From assembly GCA_037139195.1 (NCBI GenBank), contig JBAXGW010000081.1:1-16965 (forward strand): a stretch of DNA of 16,965 nt, in the 5' to 3' direction. Below are positions 7,363 to 14,340 of the stretch, piece by piece. The translations under genes and the position numbers were made by a program. The notes beneath the pieces were generated by a model. It saw nothing but the letters and a program-made list of their open reading frames with translations, was not told where the DNA came from and made no database searches. Each line of letters begins with the position of its first letter. The first letter of the stretch is position 1. This DNA comes from JBAXGW01 sp037139195. GTDB taxonomy: Bacteria; Bacteroidota; Bacteroidia; Bacteroidales; JAHJDW01.

Positions 7363-7393
7363 TAAAAAAAATCTATTGCAAATTACAATGGAT
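7363..7393 (-). terminator. Intrinsic terminator of cysK
   Basis: On the minus strand ATCCATTG (7393-7386) pairs with CAATAGAT (7378-7371), with one G-T pair, and is followed by eight T's. It lies 26 bases past the cysK stop. Confidence 0.7.
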
Positions 7394-7418
7394 TTTTATA
7401 AAGTGTACAATTAGATTT

Positions 7419-8372
7419 TTATATTTTAGGTTCTTCTTGCCCGTACTGATAAAGAAGCGTTGACAAATAGCGTTCGCCCGTATCTGGGAGAATAACAACG
7501 ATTTTCTTGCCACGATTTTCGGGTTGTTTTGCTAATTGAAGAGCGGCATACACAGCAGCACCAGCTGAAATTCCAACTATTAATCCTTCTGTTTGTGCAA
7601 GTTGCTGTCCGGTAACAAAAGCGTCTTCGTTTCTAACCTGAATAATTTCATCAATTACTGAAGTATTTAAAATATCAGGTATAAATCCAGCTCCAATTCC
7701 CTGAATTTTATGCGGTCCTGCTTTTCCACCTGATAAAACTGGAGAATCAGTTGGCTCAACTGCTACGATTTTAACTGAAGGTTTTCTTTGTTTAAGCACT
7801 TCGCCAACTCCGGTAATTGTTCCGCCAGTTCCAACTCCGGCAACAAAAATATCTACATCACCATCGGTGTCTTTCCAAATTTCTTCAGCGGTTGTTTTTC
7901 TATGAATTTCTGGGTTTGCGGCATTTTTAAATTGCTGTGGAATATATGAATTTGGATATTTCTCTTTCAACTCATTCGCAACTCTTATAGCTCCGCTCAT
8001 TCCTTCTGAGCCAGGTGTTAAAACTATTTCTGCACCTAGTGCTTTAAGTAAATTTCTTCTTTCAACACTCATGGTTTCGGGCATAGTAAGAATTAATCTA
8101 TATTTTCGTGCTGCTGAAACGAAAGCTAATGCAACGCCTGTATTTCCGCTTGTTGGTTCAATTATTACCGTGTCTTTATTAATCAATCTGCGGTCTTCGG
8201 CATCTTTAATTAAAGCAAATCCGATGCGGTCTTTAACGCTGCCACCTGGGTTAAAGTATTCGAGTTTTCCAATAATTGTAGCATAGAGGTTGTGTTCTCT
8301 ATTGAAATTTGAGAATTCTAATAAAGGAGTGTTTCCAATTAAGTCGGTGAGGCTTTTAGCTATTTTTGTCAT
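7419..8372 (-). CDS. cysK: Cysteine synthase A (O-acetylserine sulfhydrylase)
   Basis: A 317-residue PLP enzyme of full family length. It makes cysteine from O-acetylserine and sulfide in the cytoplasm. Landmarks in order are L-I-G-N-T-P-L (11-17), the Schiff-base lysine K47 in N-P-G-G-S-V-K-D-R, and the substrate loop T74-S-G-N-T-G79. The phosphate-binding loop is G-V-G-T-G-G-T-I-T-G, and G-I-S-A-G-A follows near the C-terminus with L-P-D-T-G-E-R-Y-L-S-T at the end. The M-P-E-T-M-S-x-E-R-R segment is characteristic of CysK/CysM. Its length, the absence of an N-terminal heme domain and the G-T-G-G-T motif fit CysK rather than cystathionine beta-synthase. It has its own downstream terminator and lies 106 bases downstream of a response regulator gene on the same strand. 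Confidence 0.93.
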   Translation of the reverse strand: MTKIAKSLTDLIGNTPLLEFSNFNREHNLYATIIGKLEYFNPGGSVKDRIGFALIKDAEDRRLINKDTVIIEPTSGNTGVALAFVSAARKYRLILTMPETMSVERRNLLKALGAEIVLTPGSEGMSGAIRVANELKEKYPNSYIPQQFKNAANPEIHRKTTAEEIWKDTDGDVDIFVAGVGTGGTITGVGEVLKQRKPSVKIVAVEPTDSPVLSGGKAGPHKIQGIGAGFIPDILNTSVIDEIIQVRNEDAFVTGQQLAQTEGLIVGISAGAAVYAALQLAKQPENRGKKIVVILPDTGERYLSTLLYQYGQEEPKI

Positions 8373-8433
8373 GAGATTGAGTTTTAGAAATTTATTTTAC
8401 AAATTTCCGCCAAATATTACTTTTAGGAAATAC

Positions 8434-8469
8434 CTCTGAATGGGTATTTTGGGTACCTAAAAATGGGTA
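8434..8469. promoter_or_regulatory. Cluster of GGGTA motifs upstream of cysK
   Basis: GGGTA occurs at 8442-8446, 8451-8455 and 8465-8469, and the first forms an inverted pair with AATACC just to its left. The cluster lies in the 106-base gap between the response regulator gene and cysK. This is a possible regulator-binding region; no protein is assigned to it. Confidence 0.3.
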
Positions 8470-8478
8470 GGCTGTTTA

Positions 8479-9129
8479 TTAGATATAATATTCCAAAGCT
8501 TCGATTAAACCATTTTTGTAGGCATAGGTTACAAGTTCGGAGGTGTTTTTCATCTGAACTTTTGCTAAAATATTTTTACGGTGGGTATTTACCGTGTGGT
8601 GACTGATAAATAATTGTTGGGCAATGTCTTTTGTGGTTAATCCTTGTGCAAGCAAGCGAATAATCTCAATTTCTTTATTTGTAAGATTTCCTTTTGCTTC
8701 TTCTTCGGTATTTCGTGTGTTTTTATCTAAAAGAATATCAAGAACAAAGTCGGAGAAATATTTTTCTTTTTTAGAAGTAGCAAGCAAGGCAGAAAGAAGC
8801 TCTTCAAAATTGCAACTTTTTGAAATGAAATTTTTTGTTCCTAATTTCAAAATTTTCGAAACGCTTTCTTTATTCTGATTTGAAGTTAATATGCAAAATT
8901 TTAGTTTGTTATGCTGCTTTATGAGTTTGCTAAATTGCTCAAAATTGAAATTAAAAACAGAATCATAATCTAGCACCAAAATATCGGCTTTTGTTGATTC
9001 TATTTTCTGTGCTATTTCTTTAAAATCTGAAGTGAAATCAACTAGCTCGAAATCAGAATTATTTTGCAATAAGGATTTAATACCTTGGCAAAATAAAGTC
9101 TGTCCATCTGCAAGTAGAATTCTAATCAT
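8479..9129 (-). CDS. NarL/LuxR-family response regulator with altered acidic pocket
   Basis: A 216-residue, two-domain DNA-binding regulator. The receiver domain (about 1-120) has I-L-V-L-D-Y-D with the phosphoacceptor at D54, the switch residue T82 or S83 in I-L-T-S, and the conserved lysine K104 in F-I-S-K-S. The usual adjacent pair of acidic residues near the N-terminus is reduced to D8-G9 (L-A-D-G-Q), so one Mg-binding side chain is missing. The output domain (about 148-216) is a LuxR-type helix-turn-helix: L-T-N-K-E-I-E-I-I-R-L-L-A-Q-G-L-T-T-K-D-I-A-Q-Q-L-F-I-S-H-H-T-V-N-T-H-R. No sensor kinase gene is adjacent. It lies upstream of cysK on the same strand, but cotranscription is not established. 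Weak or phosphorylation-independent control is an inference from the changed pocket. Confidence 0.88.
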   Translation of the reverse strand: MIRILLADGQTLFCQGIKSLLQNNSDFELVDFTSDFKEIAQKIESTKADILVLDYDSVFNFNFEQFSKLIKQHNKLKFCILTSNQNKESVSKILKLGTKNFISKSCNFEELLSALLATSKKEKYFSDFVLDILLDKNTRNTEEEAKGNLTNKEIEIIRLLAQGLTTKDIAQQLFISHHTVNTHRKNILAKVQMKNTSELVTYAYKNGLIEALEYYI

Positions 9130-9259
9130 CTATTTTTTTTATAAAATTACAAACACGTTACATGATAAACAAAAAAAAAGCATAAACTAAAGAATAATAT
9201 AAAAATTAAAAATTTCGTTCAATTAAAACAAAAAAGATAGCTTCATTAGGATATAAAAC

Positions 9260-9314
9260 AGCGTCTGAAAAAGCAAAACTTCGTAGATTCAAGTTTTCTG
9301 CTTTTTTAGACGCT
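9260..9314 (-). terminator. Long intrinsic terminator of the pta-ackA operon
   Basis: AGCGTCT (9260-9266) pairs with AGACGCT (9308-9314). The stem continues through GAAAAAGC/GCTTTTTT and AAAACTT/AAGTTTT to about 22 pairs, with a two-base bulge. It begins 35 bases past the ackA stop and is followed on the minus strand by TTTTATAT. The A-rich and T-rich arms could allow function in both directions. Confidence 0.75.
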
Positions 9315-9348
9315 ATCTTCTTATTTTATAGTTGTAAGCGAAAAATAT

Positions 9349-10554
9349 TTATGCTCCGTAAACGATATGTTTAGTATCAGCTGCAATAACTGCTTCTTCG
9401 TTTGTTGTAACAGTCATTGCGATAGTTTTAGAGTTTGGTTTTGTCAAAATCATATCTTTTCCTCTAAGACCATTGTTTAATTCACTATTGAAATCAACAC
9501 CCAAATAAGTTAATTCGGTGCAAATCATATTGCGTAATTGACAATCATTTTCACCAATTCCACCTGTAAATAAAATTACATCAACACCATTCATGGCAGC
9601 TGCATAAGCTCCAATATATTTTCTAACTCTATAAGCAAACATGTTAAGTGCAAGTTTAGCCTTTTCATTTCCACTTTCGGCAGCCGACCACAAATCTCTC
9701 ATATCAGAAGAAATACCTGATATACCTTGCATTCCACATTCTTTATTGATGAAATTATTTGCTTTTTTACTATCTAATCCTTCTTTTTCCATCAAGAATA
9801 ATAAAACACCTAAATCTAAGTCACCTGTGCGAGTTCCCATAATTAAACCTTCAACTGGTGTGAATCCCATAGAAGTATCAACACATTTTCCTTTGTTTAT
9901 TGCAGCAATAGATGCACCGTTACCTAAGTGACAGGCAACTATTTTCAAATCTTCCCAGTTTTTACCAACTAAAGCACCTGCTTTTTCAACTACAAAACGA
10001 TAGCTTGTTCCGTGGAAACCATATCTTCTTACTTTGTATTTATCATAAAATTCGTGAGGAATTGCATACATATAAGAATAAGCAGGCATAGTTTGATGGA
10101 ATGAAGTATCAAATACCGCAACTTGTTTTACTCCTGGCAATATTTTTTCCATAGAAGTGATACCTTTTAAATTTGCAGGATTGTGAAGTGGTGCAAGTTC
10201 AATACATTTTTCAATGTCAATTAAAACAGAATTATCAACTAAAACAGATTGTTTGAAATTTTCTCCTCCATGAGCAACACGGTGTCCAACAGCATGGATT
10301 TCCTTTTCATTATTAATAACACCATGTACAGGATTAACTAGTGCATCTAAAATCAAGTTTATTCCTACTTCGTGATTTGGGATGTCTTGTACAATGTTGA
10401 ATTTGTCTTTACCTTCAGGCTTATGAGTTAATTCGCTGTTTGGAATTCCAATTCTTTCAACTAATCCTTTAGCCATAACAATAGGCTCGTTTGTCATATC
10501 AATCAATTGGTATTTGATTGATGAACTTCCACAATTTAATACTAATATATTCAT
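9349..10554 (-). CDS. ackA: Acetate kinase
   Basis: A 401-residue cytoplasmic enzyme converting acetyl phosphate and ADP to acetate and ATP. The ASKHA-fold landmarks are all present. They include N7-C-G-S-S-S-I-K at the N-terminus, G-H-R92-V-A-H-G-G-E, and F-D149-T-S-F-H-Q-T-M. They continue with Y-G-F-H181-G-T-S-Y-R, M-G-T-R242-T-G-D-L-D, F-T-G-G-I-G-E-N and the late T-N-E-E-A. These correspond to the substrate and nucleotide residues known from the Methanosarcina enzyme. The gene follows pta by 47 bases on the same strand, forming the usual substrate-level phosphorylation pair, which is consistent with a fermentative lifestyle. It ends before a strong terminator. Confidence 0.96.
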   Translation of the reverse strand: MNILVLNCGSSSIKYQLIDMTNEPIVMAKGLVERIGIPNSELTHKPEGKDKFNIVQDIPNHEVGINLILDALVNPVHGVINNEKEIHAVGHRVAHGGENFKQSVLVDNSVLIDIEKCIELAPLHNPANLKGITSMEKILPGVKQVAVFDTSFHQTMPAYSYMYAIPHEFYDKYKVRRYGFHGTSYRFVVEKAGALVGKNWEDLKIVACHLGNGASIAAINKGKCVDTSMGFTPVEGLIMGTRTGDLDLGVLLFLMEKEGLDSKKANNFINKECGMQGISGISSDMRDLWSAAESGNEKAKLALNMFAYRVRKYIGAYAAAMNGVDVILFTGGIGENDCQLRNMICTELTYLGVDFNSELNNGLRGKDMILTKPNSKTIAMTVTTNEEAVIAADTKHIVYGA

Positions 10555-10601
10555 GAAATTAAGTTTTATGTAGGTGAATAAAAATCTTTTTTAATATACA
10601 A

Positions 10602-11603
10602 TTATTTAGCTGCTGCTTGATTAACAGTAATAGCAACCAAACTCACTATATCGTCAACTGAACAGCCTCTTGACAAGTCATTAATTGGTGCAGCCATACC
10701 TTGCAAAACAGGTCCTACAGCTTCAGCACCGGCTAATCTTTGAACTAATTTATAAGCTATATTGCCTGTTTCTAATGTTGGGAACACTAAAACATTTGCT
10801 ATGCCAGCAATTTCGCTACCTGGAGCTTTGCTTTTTCCAATAGATTCAACTATTGCAGCATCTGCTTGTAATTCGCCATCAATTTTAAGGTTAGGATCAA
10901 TCTCCCTTGCTATTTGTGTTGCATTAATAACTTTATCACACATTTCGTGACATGCACTTCCTTTGGTTGAGAAACTTAGCATTGCAACTCTTGGTTCGAT
11001 ATTTGCAATCGCCTTCGCCGTTTTAGCTGTAACAACTGCAATTTCTGCAAGTTCACGTGCAGTGGGATTTGGATGTACAGCACAGTCTGCAAAAACTAAA
11101 ATACCATCATCGCCATAAGTTTTATCTTTTAAAATCATAATAAAAGCACCGGATACAACGCTTATTCCTGGCAGGGTTTTTACTATTTGAAAAGCTGGAC
11201 GTAAAACATTTCCTGTAGAGTTCATTGCACCTGCTACTTCACCATCAGCGTCACCCATCTTTATCATCATCACTCCTAAATACAAAGGATCTAATAATAA
11301 ATTATTTGCTTCTTCTAAGGTTAATCCTTTGCTCTTCCTTATTTCAACTAGCTTTTCAGCGTATTCTTGTTTTTTTGCAAAGTTAGAAGGGTCAATAATT
11401 TCAGCTTTATCGATATTTGACAACTGATATTCCGCAGCTAACCTTTTAATTTCTGACTCACTACCTATCAAACTAATTTTGGCTAATCCTTCTTTAATGA
11501 TAATATCTGCTGCTTTTAAAGTTCGTTCTTCAGTTCCTTCTGGAAGAACGATTCTTTTGCAATGTTTACGGGCATTTTCTTTAATGCTATTTAATAAATC
11601 CAT
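10602..11603 (-). CDS. pta: Phosphate acetyltransferase (short form)
   Basis: A 333-residue enzyme converting acetyl-CoA and phosphate to acetyl phosphate and CoA. It is the short single-domain type, without the DRTGG/AAA N-terminal extension seen in E. coli Pta. Recognisable segments are R-I-V-L-P-E-G-T-E-E-R-T near the start, G-D-A-D-G-E-V-A-G-A, F-A-D-C-A-V-H-P-N-P-T, and M-L-S-F-S-T-K-G-S. Further on are L-Q-A-D-A-A-I-V and the active-site end V-G-P-V-L-Q-G-M-A-A-P-I-N-D-L-S-R312-G. It is the first gene of the pta-ackA operon. The leader upstream of its start contains a hairpin followed by a T-tract, described separately. Confidence 0.95.
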   Translation of the reverse strand: MDLLNSIKENARKHCKRIVLPEGTEERTLKAADIIIKEGLAKISLIGSESEIKRLAAEYQLSNIDKAEIIDPSNFAKKQEYAEKLVEIRKSKGLTLEEANNLLLDPLYLGVMMIKMGDADGEVAGAMNSTGNVLRPAFQIVKTLPGISVVSGAFIMILKDKTYGDDGILVFADCAVHPNPTARELAEIAVVTAKTAKAIANIEPRVAMLSFSTKGSACHEMCDKVINATQIAREIDPNLKIDGELQADAAIVESIGKSKAPGSEIAGIANVLVFPTLETGNIAYKLVQRLAGAEAVGPVLQGMAAPINDLSRGCSVDDIVSLVAITVNQAAAK

Positions 11604-11633
11604 GTTGTATTTTTTGAATATTACACTTAAATG

Positions 11634-11660
11634 AAAAAAAAATATTGTTTGCTAACAATA
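11634..11660 (-). promoter_or_regulatory. Hairpin plus T-tract in the pta leader (possible attenuator or operator)
   Basis: TATTGTT (11643-11649) and AACAATA (11654-11660) form a seven-pair stem with a four-base loop. Read toward pta it is followed by nine T's (the A-run at 11634-11642). It lies about 30 bases before the pta ATG. It could be a weak leader terminator, or a dyad bound by a CRP/FNR-type protein. Confidence 0.4.
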
Positions 11661-11681
11661 ACTTTTGTATATCACAAATGT

Positions 11682-11728
11682 TAAAAAAAAATAAATCATT
11701 TCCTAAACGAAATGATATTTTTTTTTTA
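11682..11728. terminator. Bidirectional intrinsic terminator
   Basis: ATCATTTC (11695-11702) and GAAATGAT (11709-11716) form a perfect eight-pair stem with a six-base loop. There is an A-run on the left and a T-run on the right, so each strand sees a stem followed by T's. On the minus strand it would end transcripts of the FNR-like gene about 245 bases past its stop. Confidence 0.6.
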
Positions 11729-11960
11729 TTTTTTTTAAGTTACATTGTAACAGACGAATATAACTTTCAAAAAACAAGGAAAATGTATAATAACATACAA
11801 TAAAAATATAATAATAGACATTTTTTAATTTTTTTTCAATCAAAATAGCAATGAAAAAGCAGTATTTTTACAAAAATTTAAAATCACTGAATCTTATATG
11901 ATCTAATTATAACAAATAATTGATGATATCTCTTGATATTTAAAGCTCTTCAGTACAGAA

Positions 11961-12650
11961 TTATCCACATTGAAAAATCATTCCAAGCTTTTCTTTTTGA
12001 AGAATATCTATTTTTTTATTATTAATTTTAATAATTCCTTCTTTTGCCATTTTCGAGAGCGTATTAATAACATTTTCTTCCGAACAACCAGCAAAATCGC
12101 TAATTTCTTTTCTACTTAAAAGAATATCAAACTGGTTTGAATTGAATATTTTATCTGCAAAATACAATAGTATTCCTGCAATTTTACCCTGAACTTGCTT
12201 TTGCGACTTATTTATGAAATTAAGAATAGAATCCTTGAACGATTCTGCAACATGCGAAGTAAGTCCAAAAGCTAATAATCCATTTTTCAAAATTGATTCT
12301 TTAAGAATGCTGACTTCAATCAAGCATATTTTGCAGTCGCTTAATGTTACAAATGAGGTGAAATAAGAGTCTCCTAAAAAGAAATTTGCTCCACCAATCA
12401 AAGCGGGACCTTTAATTACTGATAATATAGTTTCTTTTCCCTTGTTAAAATAACTCTGCTTGACCAGTCCTTCAGATAAAAAACCCACGTATAAAAATGG
12501 AGAGCCTTGTTTGAAAACCATTTCACGTTTAGCATATTGCAATTGCTCAGTTTTTCTATATAACATCGAAAATTCTTCGTCGCTTAAATAATTAGTTACC
12601 ATTTTTTTGAATAAGCACAAATTGCAAGAATCTTTTTGTAAATGCCTCAT
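11961..12650 (-). CDS. CRP/FNR-family transcription regulator with N-terminal CxxC
   Basis: A 229-residue regulator. The N-terminal half is a cyclic-nucleotide-binding-type beta roll (about 30-115) with V-F-K-Q-G-S-P at 45-51 and I-G-G-A-N-F-F-L-G at 85-93. A dimerisation helix follows (about 120-150), then a C-terminal winged helix with the recognition region S-R-K-E-I-S-D-F-A-G-C-S-E-E-N-V-I-N-T-L at 179-198. C9-N-L-C12 near the N-terminus, with C106 and C109 in the roll, recalls FNR, where three N-terminal cysteines and one roll cysteine hold an oxygen-sensing 4Fe-4S cluster. The cAMP-binding R-S/T residues of CRP are absent. It is divergent from the five-gene Fe-S operon across a 143-base gap containing a 30-bp palindrome. 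It is therefore the likely local regulator. Cluster binding is inferred, not shown. Confidence 0.85.
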   Translation of the reverse strand: MRHLQKDSCNLCLFKKMVTNYLSDEEFSMLYRKTEQLQYAKREMVFKQGSPFLYVGFLSEGLVKQSYFNKGKETILSVIKGPALIGGANFFLGDSYFTSFVTLSDCKICLIEVSILKESILKNGLLAFGLTSHVAESFKDSILNFINKSQKQVQGKIAGILLYFADKIFNSNQFDILLSRKEISDFAGCSEENVINTLSKMAKEGIIKINNKKIDILQKEKLGMIFQCG

Positions 12651-12676
12651 AATATGAAATATATAATTAAAACATG

Positions 12677-12706
12677 AAATATTATAGTTTTCAAACTGTA
12701 ATATTT
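12677..12706. promoter_or_regulatory. 30-bp near-perfect palindrome, candidate operator of the FNR-like regulator
   Basis: AAATATTATAGTTT (12677-12690) and AAACTGTAATATTT (12693-12706) are inverted copies differing at one position, centred on TC. It lies in the only intergenic DNA between the regulator gene and the divergent operon, 27 bases upstream of the regulator's ATG and about 88 bases before the operon's first ATG. A direct repeat of ATGAAATAT (12654-12662 and 12674-12682) overlaps its left edge. The dyad symmetry fits a dimeric CRP/FNR protein, although the sequence is unlike E. coli FNR or CRP boxes. Confidence 0.6.
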
Positions 12707-12726
12707 AATACAACCTAAAGTAAATG

Positions 12727-12759
12727 CAAATATAATAATTTTTAATATTGCATAGTAAA
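12727..12759 (-). promoter_or_regulatory. Likely promoter of the FNR-like regulator gene
   Basis: On the minus strand TATATTTG (12734-12727) is an exact -7 element. It is preceded by TTTA (12759-12756) at a spacing of 21 bases, one mismatch from the -33 consensus. Transcription would begin near 12720, placing the palindrome at 12677-12706 inside the transcribed leader, where a bound protein could block the gene's own expression. Confidence 0.5.
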
Positions 12760-12793
12760 TCTATATACATTATATATAAATAAAAAATTAATT

Positions 12794-13600
12794 ATGGATA
12801 TTAAAAAAATAACCGTTTTTGGTGGTATTGGAAAAGATGGTTCTCCAGAAAAAGTGGAGAAATTTGAACTTAAAATGGGCGATATCATAAGTATTGTTGG
12901 TCCAACTGGCTGTGGAAAAACTACATTAATAAATGATATTGAGCTATTTGCGGATAGAAACACGCCTTCGAAAAGAAGAATTCTAATAAATGACGAGCCA
13001 ATTCCTGAAGATTTCACCTTCGATCCCGCAAAGCATCCAATTGCTTTAATTTCGCAACACACAAATTTTCTTTCAGATTTGCCAGTTGGCGAATTCTTAG
13101 AAATTCACGCTAAAGTTCGTGGAGCAGAAAATGTTGAAGCAATAATAGCTGAAACTTTGGATTTTGCAAACCAATTAACTGGTGAAGCAATTATCAGAAC
13201 AACTGGAATGACTGAGCTATCAGGTGGTCAAACTCGTTCGCTTCTTATTGCAGATGCTGTTATTATAGGTAATTCGCCAATTATTCTTTTGGATGAAATT
13301 GAAAATGCTGGTATTCACAGAACGAAGGCTCTTGAATTACTTAAAAAATATGAAAAAATATTTGTTTTCGTAACACATGATTCTCGTATTGCGCTTCTTT
13401 CTGATTTCAGAATAGTGATGAAAGCAGGTTCTATGCAAAAAATAATTTATACAGGAACTGAAGAGCGTGCTGCTGCATTAGAATTGAAAAAAATAGATGA
13501 CGTTATGCTCGAATTTAGAACGCTTATCCGTGCAGGCGAAGAAGTTACAGAGAAAGTTTATAACGAAAAGATCAAAAATATTTTACACCAAAATTCTTAA
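12794..13600 (+). CDS. Soluble ABC-type ATPase, first gene of a putative metallocentre-assembly operon
   Basis: A 268-residue protein with a complete ABC ATPase. Walker A is G36-P-T-G-C-G-K42-T-T, the Q-loop is Q88 in I-S-Q-H-T, and the signature is L142-S-G-G-Q. Walker B is I-I-L-L-D167-E168, and the H-loop is H195 in F-V-T-H-D. No membrane segment is present and no permease gene follows. The last ~60 residues (after about 205) form a charged extension with an E-R-A-A-A-L-E-L-K-K helix. ABC ATPases without permeases act elsewhere as energy modules in assembly or repair (SufC in Fe-S assembly, component A2 in methyl-CoM reductase activation). The partners here suggest a comparable role, which is inference. 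The next gene starts six bases downstream. Loss of a transporter partner during evolution remains an alternative. Confidence 0.85.
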   Translation: MDIKKITVFGGIGKDGSPEKVEKFELKMGDIISIVGPTGCGKTTLINDIELFADRNTPSKRRILINDEPIPEDFTFDPAKHPIALISQHTNFLSDLPVGEFLEIHAKVRGAENVEAIIAETLDFANQLTGEAIIRTTGMTELSGGQTRSLLIADAVIIGNSPIILLDEIENAGIHRTKALELLKKYEKIFVFVTHDSRIALLSDFRIVMKAGSMQKIIYTGTEERAAALELKKIDDVMLEFRTLIRAGEEVTEKVYNEKIKNILHQNS

Positions 13601-13606
13601 CTAAAA

Positions 13607-14329
13607 ATGCAGAACGATTGTTTATTGCCTAAATCAATTAATAATATAATTTGTCAACTAGAAAATAAGAATGATGTCAATTCAGAATTCTTAATTAATC
13701 TGATAAAACAAGAAGATATTACAATTCAAGATTTGTTTCCTTTTTCGAAGTTTAATCATCCTATGATTGAAAGCTATGGAAGAACAAAAGTGTATGAAAG
13801 TGCAAGATTTTCAATTTTCGTAATGTCATGGGCACCAACTGATTTTACTGCAATTCACAGTCACGGACATTCTGAATGGGGTGCTGTTCTTTTTCTAAAT
13901 AATGTTAATCATCGTTTATATGATTATAAAGAAAACACTTTAACCTTGGTTCAGAAAGGCATTGTAGAAAAGGGTTCTATTGTTCCTGTTAATGGCTCTT
14001 TGGTTCATGCAATGGGAAATTTAACTGACCAACCTTTTATAACACTTCATATCTACGGAACTAACAATTCAGACGGTTTGACAATCCAAGATTCTGTAGT
14101 TTATGAACTTGAAAATAAAAGAAGAACGACTACAAATGGAGCAGCTTACATCAGCTTGTGCACATCGCATTCAAAGAAAATTGAAGATGGAATTAAGACT
14201 GACGAAGAATCTCTAATCGATTATCTGAAAATCATTTTGCCTTATTATAAAAAAAACAATAATGCTGAAATGATTTATTATATCAAAGAAGTGCTAAATA
14301 ATCCAAAAATTTATTTCGAACAAAATTAA
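13607..14329 (+). CDS. Cysteine dioxygenase-like cupin (thiol dioxygenase family)
   Basis: A 240-residue protein whose core (about 50-155) matches type I cysteine dioxygenase. H84-S-H86 and H134 stand where the rat enzyme has its iron ligands His86, His88 and His140. Y57-G-R59 matches Tyr58-x-Arg60, the Arg binding the substrate carboxylate. T146-L-H148-I-Y150 matches the Ser153-His155-Tyr157 triad. The cysteine that crosslinks to Tyr157 in animals is absent, as in bacterial enzymes. It has an N-terminal extension of about 50 residues and a C-terminal charged helical extension of about 85, longer than the usual 160-200-residue bacterial proteins. The predicted reaction is cysteine (or another thiol) plus oxygen to a sulfinate. 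Its place between an ABC ATPase and a metal-type GTPase, upstream of a cysteine desulfurase, is unusual. Confidence 0.75.
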   Translation: MQNDCLLPKSINNIICQLENKNDVNSEFLINLIKQEDITIQDLFPFSKFNHPMIESYGRTKVYESARFSIFVMSWAPTDFTAIHSHGHSEWGAVLFLNNVNHRLYDYKENTLTLVQKGIVEKGSIVPVNGSLVHAMGNLTDQPFITLHIYGTNNSDGLTIQDSVVYELENKRRTTTNGAAYISLCTSHSKKIEDGIKTDEESLIDYLKIILPYYKKNNNAEMIYYIKEVLNNPKIYFEQN

Positions 14330-14340
14330 AAGAAAAATAT

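Larger units (their letters stand above)
11604..11960. other. Gene-free 357-base leader/spacer between the FNR-like gene and pta
   Basis: No coding frame is present. This extremely AT-rich stretch holds two hairpins (11634-11660 and 11682-11728) and must contain the pta promoter. A partial -7 match (AACATTTG) occurs on the minus strand at 11682-11675, without a good -33 partner. Confidence 0.5.

Noticed and set aside
9641..9931. A 96-codon plus-strand frame opposite ackA
   Set aside because: The opposite strand encodes a fully conserved acetate kinase, so the frame is a shadow.
12742..13062. A 106-codon minus-strand frame opposite the start of the ABC ATPase gene
   Set aside because: It is antisense to intact Walker A and Q-loop coding sequence and its product has no recognisable features.
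12794..13600. Annotating the first operon gene as a transporter ATPase
   Set aside because: No permease or substrate-binding gene is present in the operon or nearby. 'Soluble ABC ATPase' is as far as the sequence goes.
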